Part shown: positions 57,857-64,000 of the stretch, one piece after another
How positions within the stretch are numbered: position 1 is the first letter of the stretch
How the letters are laid out: every line of letters starts with the position of its first letter
DNA from: JAICIG01 sp035532215
Lineage (GTDB): Bacteria > Planctomycetota > Planctomycetia > Pirellulales > JAICIG01
Direction of reading: 5' to 3'
DNA length: 64,000 nucleotides
Assembly: GCA_035532215.1 (NCBI GenBank)
Contig: DATKRK010000312.1
Coordinates: 7,113 to 71,112 of the forward strand
Made by a program: the position numbers and the translations under genes
The notes under the pieces: model-generated
The model's input: the letters and a program-made list of their open reading frames with translations, nothing else
Told to the model about the DNA's origin: nothing
Database searches by the model: none

Positions 57857-59812
57857 TTGTCGACTGAAGCCGCCGCCCCCGATTTCCACGGCCTTCGCGT
57901 GGCAGCGTTCGAAAGCCGTCGGGCCGCCGACATGGTGCGGCTGATCGAGCGATTCAATGGCATCCCGGCCGTTAGCCCTTCGATGCGCGAGGCGCCGCTC
58001 GACGACCCGCGCGAGGCGATCGATTTCGCCAACCGGCTAATCAGCGGCCAGATCGACGTGGTGATTCTGCAAACCGGCGTCGGCACTCGGCAATTGGTCG
58101 CCCAACTCGAGCGGCACGTCGACAAGGCCCGCTTCCTGACCGCCTTGACCGATGCCACGACCATCGCCCGCGGTCCCAAGCCGGTCGCGGCGCTGAAGGA
58201 GCTCGATATCCGGCCAAGTTATGTGGCGCCCGAGCCAAATACTTGGCGCGAAGTGTTGCAGACGATCGATCTCTACGTGCCGGTGGCCAACCTGACGGTC
58301 GCCGTGCAGGAATACGGCAAGGCGAACGTCAGCCTGGTGGCCGGGCTCGAAGCCCGCGGCGCCCGCCTGCTCTCCGTCAAGGTTTACAGCTACGACCTGC
58401 CGGAAAACGCCGCGCCGCTGGAGGCCAACATCCGCGCGATCGCTGCCGGCAAAATCGACGTGGCGATGTTCACCTCGGCCCATCAGGCGACCAACCTGTT
58501 GCGGATGGCCCGGCAACTCGGTCTGCTCGACGAGTTGCGGCAGGGTTTTCGTAAGACGGTCGTGGCCTCGATCGGACCGACGACTTCCGAGATGTTGCAG
58601 GAGTGCGAGTTGCCGATCGACCTGGAGCCCGAGCATCCGAAAATGGGCCACTTGGTGAGCGAAACGGCCGCCGCCAGCGGGATGCTGGTCGCGCGAAAGC
58701 GCGGCAATCCGACTTCGGGAGCAGCGCGGATTGCGCCAGTATCGAGCGGCGCCGCAAATGAACAGCAACCGGCCTGGCACGACGGCCCCTTCATGAAGGC
58801 CTGCCGGCGCGAGCCGTGCGACCGCACGCCGATCTGGCTGATGCGGCAAGCCGGGCGCTATATGGCCGAGTATCGCCAGGTCCGCTCGCAGACGACGTTT
58901 CTCGAACTGTGCAAGAACCCGGCGCTCTGCGCCGAGGTGATGATTACGGCGGTCAACCGGCTGGGCGTCGATGCGGCGATCATTTTTTCCGATCTGCTGC
59001 CGATGCTCGAACCGATGGGCATCGACCTTGAATTCGCGCACGGCGAAGGCCCGGTGATCCACAACCCGGTGCGCGAGGCGGCCGACGTCGATCGCGTGCT
59101 GGAACTGGAAGGCCTCGATGCGCTCCATTTCGTGATGGAAACCGTGCGGCAAACGCGGGCCGGGCTTGATGAAGCGATCCCGCTCATCGGCTTCGCCGGG
59201 GCGCCGTTCACGCTGGTCAGCTACGTGATCGAAGGCGGCGCCAGCCGCAGTTACCTGCACACCAAGACGCTGATGTACCGCGACGAGGCGGCCTGGCACG
59301 AACTGATGGGCCGGTTGGCTCGTTCGGTCACGCGGTATCTCAACGCGCAGCTCGCCGCCGGGGCGCAGGCCGTGCAACTGTTCGATAGTTGGGTCGGCTG
59401 CCTGGGGCCCGACGACTATCGCCGTTACGTGCTGCCCCACACGCGTGCGATCATCGAGGGGCTTTCGCCCGGCGCCCCGGCGATCAATTTCGCCACCGGC
59501 AACCCGGCGCTGTTGCCGCTGTTGGCCGAAGCGGGCGGGGCGGTGATCGGCGTCGATTGGCGAATTCGTCTCGACGATGCTTGGCGCACGATCGGCTACG
59601 ACAAGGGCGTGCAAGGCAATCTCGATCCGCTGGTGCTGCTGGCCGATCGCGACGAAATCCGCCGCCGCGCGAAAGAGATTCTGGCGCAAGCCGCCGGGCG
59701 ACCGGGGCATATCTTCAATCTCGGCCACGGCGTGTTGCAGCAAACGCCGGTCGAAAACGCCATCGCCTTGGTCGAGGCGGTGCATGAGTTCGGTCCGCAG
59801 AAGGGAGATTAG
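57857..59812 (+). CDS. hemD-hemE: Fused uroporphyrinogen-III synthase / uroporphyrinogen decarboxylase
   Basis: 651 aa from TTG at 57857 with AGGGGG upstream. Residues about 1-285 are HemD-like (VAAFESRRAADMVRLIERFN, LQTGVGTRQLVAQLERHVDK, VASIGPTTSEMLQECELPID). A short linker follows. Residues 313-651 are full-length HemE (RTPIWLMRQAGRYMAEYRQ, FSDLLPMLEPMGIDLEF, QLFDSWVGCLGPDDYRRYV, GHGVLQQTPVENAIALVEAV). The two enzymes are consecutive in the pathway, closing the tetrapyrrole ring and then decarboxylating it to coproporphyrinogen III. The fusion would channel the unstable intermediate. Protoporphyrinogen oxidase lies three genes downstream. Confidence 0.92.
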   Translation: MSTEAAAPDFHGLRVAAFESRRAADMVRLIERFNGIPAVSPSMREAPLDDPREAIDFANRLISGQIDVVILQTGVGTRQLVAQLERHVDKARFLTALTDATTIARGPKPVAALKELDIRPSYVAPEPNTWREVLQTIDLYVPVANLTVAVQEYGKANVSLVAGLEARGARLLSVKVYSYDLPENAAPLEANIRAIAAGKIDVAMFTSAHQATNLLRMARQLGLLDELRQGFRKTVVASIGPTTSEMLQECELPIDLEPEHPKMGHLVSETAAASGMLVARKRGNPTSGAARIAPVSSGAANEQQPAWHDGPFMKACRREPCDRTPIWLMRQAGRYMAEYRQVRSQTTFLELCKNPALCAEVMITAVNRLGVDAAIIFSDLLPMLEPMGIDLEFAHGEGPVIHNPVREAADVDRVLELEGLDALHFVMETVRQTRAGLDEAIPLIGFAGAPFTLVSYVIEGGASRSYLHTKTLMYRDEAAWHELMGRLARSVTRYLNAQLAAGAQAVQLFDSWVGCLGPDDYRRYVLPHTRAIIEGLSPGAPAINFATGNPALLPLLAEAGGAVIGVDWRIRLDDAWRTIGYDKGVQGNLDPLVLLADRDEIRRRAKEILAQAAGRPGHIFNLGHGVLQQTPVENAIALVEAVHEFGPQKGD

Positions 59813-59918
59813 GAGCCTGGGGCTCGTGTGCTACGGAAGGAGTTCACCACGGAGGCACGGAGTGTACAGAGAAGAAACGGGGAAAGTGAGCGCCGAAAGC
59901 GGTGAATTCCACGGGCTT

Positions 59919-60773
59919 ATGAGAACGAATCCGATTGGCTCTGTTTGTAGTTGTCTGGTCGCGTTGTGGTTCGCGATTGCATCGCAAGCTGCGGAAACTG
60001 GCGTCATGGTTTCTGCCGCAGAGAAAGACGAGCATGGCTTTCTCGTGCATGTGGTGAAGTCGGAGTTCCAAGCGGGCGAAACGCAAATCCGCGTGCTCGC
60101 GCCGGACAAGCTCGAAGTGGGGCGAACCTATCCGGCCGTTTATGTGCTGCCGGTCGAAGCGGGCCTCGAACATCGCTATGGCGACGGCCTCGCGGAGATC
60201 CTGCAGCAAGATCTGCATAACAAGCATCAGGCGATCTTCGTCGCGGCGATATTTTCTCGCCTGCCCTGGTACGCCGACCATCCGACCGATCCGGCGATCC
60301 GCCAGGAAAGCTATTTTCTCGAAGTCGTCGTCCCGTTCGTCGACAAAAACTATCCGGTGGTCGACCGGAGCGAGGGGCGTTACCTGCTCGGCTTCAGCAA
60401 GTCGGGCTGGGGCGCCTGGAGTTTGCTGCTGCGGCGCCCCGAGATGTTTTCCAAAGCCGCAGCCTGGGATGCGCCGCTGCTGATGGACCGCTTGGGCCTC
60501 TATGGCACGACGCCGATTTTCGCCACGCAAGAGCGCTTCGACGAATATCGCATCGACCGCTCGTTGCCCGAAGCGGCCGACAAGCTGCGCGATCGCCCGC
60601 GATTGATCCTCACCGGTTACGGCAATTTTCGCGAGCATCACCAGCAGGCGCATCGGTTGCTGCTTGATCTGAAGATTCCCCACGAATACCGCGACGGCCC
60701 CCAGCGCAAGCACGACTGGCACAGCGGCTGGGTCGAAGAGGCGGTGGAGTTGCTGCTGGGGCATGCCCAATAG
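59919..60773 (+). CDS. Exported esterase-like alpha/beta hydrolase
   Basis: 284 aa from ATG 59919. A short signal peptide (about 8-23) is followed by RTYPAVYVLPVEAGLEHRYG and the nucleophile region RYLLGFSKSGWGAWSLLLRR (Ser after GF). The Asp/His of the triad are likely in the C-terminal third (KHDWHSGWVEEAVELLLG). It resembles esterase D / putative esterase proteins of planctomycetes. It is about 100 bp after hemDE and may share its transcript. Confidence 0.7.
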   Translation: MRTNPIGSVCSCLVALWFAIASQAAETGVMVSAAEKDEHGFLVHVVKSEFQAGETQIRVLAPDKLEVGRTYPAVYVLPVEAGLEHRYGDGLAEILQQDLHNKHQAIFVAAIFSRLPWYADHPTDPAIRQESYFLEVVVPFVDKNYPVVDRSEGRYLLGFSKSGWGAWSLLLRRPEMFSKAAAWDAPLLMDRLGLYGTTPIFATQERFDEYRIDRSLPEAADKLRDRPRLILTGYGNFREHHQQAHRLLLDLKIPHEYRDGPQRKHDWHSGWVEEAVELLLGHAQ

Positions 60774-60858
60774 CCAATGCCGCGTGGACGAAAGGTGTCG
60801 GAGCTTCTGCTAAAATGAAAGCCGCCGATATTCCCTTGCAGATGCGCCTGGACCTGTC

Positions 60859-61425
60859 ATGAGCTCGACCGTTCCGCTGACGCTCGAACGATACGAGCAG
60901 CTTATCGAAGCCTACGCCTTCCATCCACGCAGCACGGCGAGGGTCGAGTTGATTTATGGGCAGATGCTCGCCACCGGCTGCGTCGAGTTGGAAGTGGAAA
61001 ATGCGATTTGCTGCCTGTACAACCGTTGGCTCCGAACTTTATCGCTGCCGACGAATGTTTGGATTCAAGTCAAGTCGCCCGTGGCGATGCCAGATCAACA
61101 GAGCATGCCCGAGCCGAACATGACTTGGATCGCCAAGCAAGATGGCCCGATACGGCGTCCGGTCGCCAGCGACGTGTTTTTGCTTATTGAAGTCGCGCTG
61201 GGCAGCTTATCCTTTGACCGCGGCGAAAAGGCCGACCTTTACGCCGCGGCGGGCATCAAGGATTACTGGATCGTCAACCTTGTCGATCAGTGCGTCGAAG
61301 TGCGGCGCGAGCCGCGCGACGGGCGTTACCAAAGCGTCGAAAGCTTCGCCGCCGGCGCCGAGGTCCGCCCGCTGGCGTTCCCCGAGCTTGCCTTGCCGGT
61401 GGCGTTGCTGTTCCCAGGGCAATAA
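60859..61425 (+). CDS. Uma2 (DUF820) family endonuclease-like protein
   Basis: 188 aa. TLERYEQLIEAYAFHPRSTA, VELIYGQMLATG, VWIQVKSPVAMPDQQSMPEP, FLLIEVALGSLSFDRGEKAD and LYAAAGIKDYWIVNLVDQ follow the Uma2 PD-(D/E)xK nuclease plan. At the first metal site, where most members have P-D, this one has EPNMTW (Asn), so catalysis may be weak. The E (IEVA) and K (EKAD) are kept. The biological role of Uma2 proteins is unknown. They are greatly expanded in planctomycetes and cyanobacteria. Confidence 0.85.
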   Translation: MSSTVPLTLERYEQLIEAYAFHPRSTARVELIYGQMLATGCVELEVENAICCLYNRWLRTLSLPTNVWIQVKSPVAMPDQQSMPEPNMTWIAKQDGPIRRPVASDVFLLIEVALGSLSFDRGEKADLYAAAGIKDYWIVNLVDQCVEVRREPRDGRYQSVESFAAGAEVRPLAFPELALPVALLFPGQ

Positions 61426-61506
61426 AATCGTGGTTTGTCGCATGCCGTGCCGTGTAGATGCGGCATCCTGCCGCGTTCGGTTAGCAACTCAGCTTCGAGC
61501 CACTCC

Positions 61507-62289
61507 ATGACCGAGTCGGGGCAATTGCCTGTAGCGCCGCACTCCGGCCGATTCCGCTTTTCGTTGCGAGCGCTGTTCTTCTTCGTGCTCGTCGCAGGAG
61601 TGACTTTCTCGCACATCGTCACGTCTTGGCGGCTGAAACAGGTCGATACCGAATTGGCCGATTCACACGAAGAGTTAGATAGCGTAAAAGATGAGTTAGG
61701 ACGAATGACATCCGAATATGAGGAAATCCAAGTCCGGCTCGGGAAGGTGATCGGCGACGCGAATCAGCTTCGTGTCGTTGTGTCCCCATTTATCGGCTTT
61801 GGGAATCAAAGATGGCGCTGGCAAGTCGTCGCTCCAGATTCGAATTACCGGCTGTGTGTAGCCTTTAAGGATATTCCAGAAGAAGGCGTACCCTTTCATA
61901 ACGCGGAAGTGTTGGTTCCGCGGCTGCCCACGGGCGAGTGTTCGATCGAGGCCACGCTGCGGCGCATTCGTCCGGGCGAGTGGCGGCTTCATGCCGTATG
62001 CATAAGTGTCGACTCGCGATCCCCCGCGTTCGATTCGGTTGAAAGCAGCATTGAAATTCCCAAGTCGCTCGCTGATTCGTTGGACCGAGGCGGCCGTCTG
62101 TCGATTAGTCACACGTCGAACAGTTTGAATCCCGATGACGGTCCTGTCGAGCTGCTGCGGCCTCTCCCATTTCAACAGGATTTGCAAGTCGGGAAATCTA
62201 CTGCACAAAAGCTCGGCGAAGGCATTATCCTATGGATTGAAAAAGACCGACCAGCGCCCGATTCAACCTTGCCTCCCGCCCCGCCGTGA
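61507..62289 (+). CDS. Hypothetical membrane-anchored protein with a coiled-coil stem
   Basis: 260 aa from ATG 61507. One N-terminal helix (RFSLRALFFFVLVAGVTFSH) is followed by a heptad-like stretch (DTELADSHEELDSVKDELGR) and a beta-rich domain with no motif that I know. It overlaps the next gene by GTGA, so it is coupled to the heme gene. I do not recognise a family. Confidence 0.6.
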   Translation: MTESGQLPVAPHSGRFRFSLRALFFFVLVAGVTFSHIVTSWRLKQVDTELADSHEELDSVKDELGRMTSEYEEIQVRLGKVIGDANQLRVVVSPFIGFGNQRWRWQVVAPDSNYRLCVAFKDIPEEGVPFHNAEVLVPRLPTGECSIEATLRRIRPGEWRLHAVCISVDSRSPAFDSVESSIEIPKSLADSLDRGGRLSISHTSNSLNPDDGPVELLRPLPFQQDLQVGKSTAQKLGEGIILWIEKDRPAPDSTLPPAPP

Positions 62290-63728
62290 CCGACTCACTC
62301 TCGACCTCTCCGCCTCCAAGTTCCCCTCGCCGCTTCGCCGTCATTGGCGGCGGCATTTCCGGCCTTGCGGCTGCGCATCGATTGACGGAGCTCGATCCGG
62401 CGGCCGAAATCGCGCTGTTCGAAGCCGGGGAAAAGCTGGGCGGCGTGCTGCAAACGTCGCGCTGCGACGGATACCTGCTCGACCATAGCGCCGATAACTT
62501 TATAACCAACGTCCCTTGGGCGCTCGATCTGTGCCGGCGGATCGGGCTGGAGAACGAGCTTGTGCCGACTCGCGCGACGAGCCGCCGGGCGTTCGTCGTG
62601 CGCGGCGGCAAGCTGTACCAGGTGCCCGAGGGCTTTTCGCTGATGGCCGCGGCCAAGATTTGGCCGGTGCTGGCGACGCCGATTCTTGGGCCTTGGGGCA
62701 AGCTGCGGCTGGCGCTGGAGTATTTCGTTTCGCGGCGGACCGACGAGAGCGATGAAAGCCTGGCTTCGTTTGCCCGGCGGCGGCTGGGCAAGCAGGTCTT
62801 CGAGCGGTTGGTGCAGCCGCTGGTGGCGGGCATCTATACGGCCGACGCCGAACGGCTGAGCCTGGCCGCCGCCTTGCCCCGCTTCCGCGAGATGGAGCGC
62901 CAACACGGCAGCCTGATCCGCGCCGCGCATTTCGAGGCCAAGCGCGGCGCCAAGGCCGATGCTCAGGCCAGCGGGGCGCGATACAGCCTGTTCGTCGCCC
63001 CGCGAGAAGGTTTGGCGAGCCTGGTGGATGCGATCGCCCGGCGCTTGCCGGCCGGCTGCGTGCGGCTCAACTCGCCGGTCGAGCGATTGAGGCAACGGCC
63101 CGAAGGCGGCTGGGACGTGACCGTCGCTGGCCAGCACGAGCCCGAGCGATTCTCGGCCGTCATTGTCGCCGCGCCGGCGCCGGCGGCTGCGAAGTTGTTA
63201 AAAGGCGTCGACGACGAATTGGCCGCCGATTTAGCCGAGATTCCTTACGCTGGCTCGGCGATCGCATTGGCGGGCTATCGCCGCGAGCAGATTGCCCACG
63301 CCTTGGACGGTTTTGGCTTCGTCGTGCCGGAGCTCGAGCATCGCAAGATTCTCGCGGCGAGTTTCAGCAGCATCAAATTCGACGGCCGCGCCCCGGAAGG
63401 ACGAGTGTTGATTCGCGTATTTTTCGGGGGCGCCGGGCATCCGGAGATGGTCGATTTGCCCGACGACGAACTGAAAAAAATCGTCGGCCGCGAACTGGCC
63501 GAATTGCTCGGGGCGAAGTGCGAGCCGGAGTTGTTCCAAGTTTGCCGCTGGGGCGCGAAGATGCCCCAATACCACGTCGGGCACGTCGAGTTGGTGCGCT
63601 GTATTGAAGAGCGCGCCCGCGCGCTGCCTGATTTCGCGCTGGCCGGCAACGCCTATCACGGCGTCGGCGTGCCCCAATGCATCCACAGCGGCGAGCAAGC
63701 CGCGGAGCGCATGGCTCGCGGCTTATGA
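62286..63728 (+). CDS. hemG: Protoporphyrinogen/coproporphyrinogen oxidase (HemG/HemY type)
   Basis: 480 aa from GTG 62286. FAD-binding start FAVIGGGISGLAAAHRLTEL, GGVLQTSRCDGYLLDHSADN (substrate side), QVFERLVQPLVAGIYTADAE and the C-terminal FAD block ALAGNAYHGVGVPQCIHSGE are the family marks. It makes the porphyrin (protoporphyrin IX or coproporphyrin III) in heme synthesis with O2. It completes the heme-gene group begun by hemDE. No hemH is in view. Confidence 0.92.
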   Translation: MTDSLSTSPPPSSPRRFAVIGGGISGLAAAHRLTELDPAAEIALFEAGEKLGGVLQTSRCDGYLLDHSADNFITNVPWALDLCRRIGLENELVPTRATSRRAFVVRGGKLYQVPEGFSLMAAAKIWPVLATPILGPWGKLRLALEYFVSRRTDESDESLASFARRRLGKQVFERLVQPLVAGIYTADAERLSLAAALPRFREMERQHGSLIRAAHFEAKRGAKADAQASGARYSLFVAPREGLASLVDAIARRLPAGCVRLNSPVERLRQRPEGGWDVTVAGQHEPERFSAVIVAAPAPAAAKLLKGVDDELAADLAEIPYAGSAIALAGYRREQIAHALDGFGFVVPELEHRKILAASFSSIKFDGRAPEGRVLIRVFFGGAGHPEMVDLPDDELKKIVGRELAELLGAKCEPELFQVCRWGAKMPQYHVGHVELVRCIEERARALPDFALAGNAYHGVGVPQCIHSGEQAAERMARGL

Positions 63729-63870
63729 AAGAACCGCCGAGTTGCGGCTAGAAGATTCGTGGCGCCGACTGTCAATTAATCACGAAAACGCGAACGCACG
63801 AAAGGAAGGGCCTGGATCAGGCGATGAATGGCCGCTTATCGGTTTTTGCCCATGCCTCTCAATTTATACG

Positions 63871-64000
63871 TCACGCGGCCAAGAATGAGGCCGGGTTGAA
63901 GGTCTGGAAATTATGGGTCATCAGGGATTGCAGTTGCTCTCGGTGCTCGGTGGGAATCTTTGCCAAGCAACCATCAATGGCCGCTTGGAATTCTTGGAAA
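63871..64000 (-). CDS. IS630-family transposase, C-terminal end (start off the window)
   Basis: On the minus strand the frame reads FQEFQAAIDGCLAKIPTEHR, then EQLQSLMTHNFQTFNPASFL and AA before TGA (63871-63873). 'EF-QAAIDGCL...LMTxxFQTF' is the usual tail of planctomycete IS630/Tc1-type DDE transposases. The IS boundary should lie in 63730-63870, where no gene is seen and where TA-flanked ends can be sought. Confidence 0.75.
   Translation of the reverse strand, partial: FQEFQAAIDGCLAKIPTEHREQLQSLMTHNFQTFNPASFLAA

Overview
The window is GC-rich chromosomal DNA that I infer comes from a planctomycete (Planctomycetota, probably the Pirellulales side). No 16S gene is present, so this rests on gene families and repeats: a Tat-exported DUF1501 protein, an exported redoxin/cytochrome c/copper-hydroxylase fusion, an ECF sigma factor coupled to a YfbK-type VWA protein with its own anti-sigma-like N-terminus, creatininase-like proteins with altered metal ligands, and the dispersed palindromic repeat whose translation contains NPKRQRG, which I associate with planctomycete genomes.

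Layout. 1-9.2 kb: envelope glycosyltransferases, a small DUF6941/zinc-ribbon pair, a LPG-synthase-type membrane protein, an AI-2E-type exporter, and the VWA/ECF-sigma pair, with a 100-bp MITE abutting the VWA stop codon. 9.2-16.1 kb: rhamnulokinase, cysH plus an Rrf2 regulator, a secreted protein, a broken membrane-protein gene and a SWIM-finger protein. 16.1-23.6 kb: glnA with a sigma-54 promoter and a strong terminator, an RraA-like protein, the redoxin/copper protein, an orphan histidine kinase overlapping lexA, and a candidate LexA operator. 23.6-32 kb: sugar and small-molecule genes (xylB, ornithine-cyclodeaminase type, solute-binding lipoprotein, two Gfo/Idh/MocA oxidoreductases), tRNA-Ala(CGC), and galT with a partner gene.

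32-47.2 kb is the most interesting part. An NtrC-type response regulator is followed by a quinol nitric-oxide reductase, a Cys-rich exported protein, an alpha/beta hydrolase, a GroEL paralogue, an acetyl-CoA synthetase, a coiled-coil protein, pyruvate-dehydrogenase E1alpha/E1beta/E2 with an acyl carrier protein, an HPF-cold-shock fusion (ribosome hibernation) and a DksA/TraR protein. Sites matching GGCAC-N5-TTGC (sigma-54) lie upstream of the regulator, the NO reductase, the Cys-rich gene and hpf, and weaker ones precede the hydrolase and groEL. A palindrome GTGTGC-N6-GCACRC lies about 100-115 bp upstream of the -24 element of both the regulator and hpf. I read this as a self-regulating sigma-54 regulon for nitric-oxide/low-oxygen stress that links energy metabolism, protein folding and ribosome hibernation.

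47-64 kb: two inverted copies of a 130-bp MITE with YTAG target duplications bracket a P-loop NTPase/pentapeptide-repeat protein, a creatininase-like protein and a hemerythrin. After these come a TSUP transporter, a partner-switching module (STAS plus receiver/HATPase fusion), an exported metallo-beta-lactamase-fold protein, the DUF1501 protein, a fused HemD-HemE, three small genes, protoporphyrinogen oxidase, and the C-terminus of an IS630-type transposase at the right edge.

All calls come from reading the sequence. No database search was run, and family names rest on recognised motifs and overall pattern.
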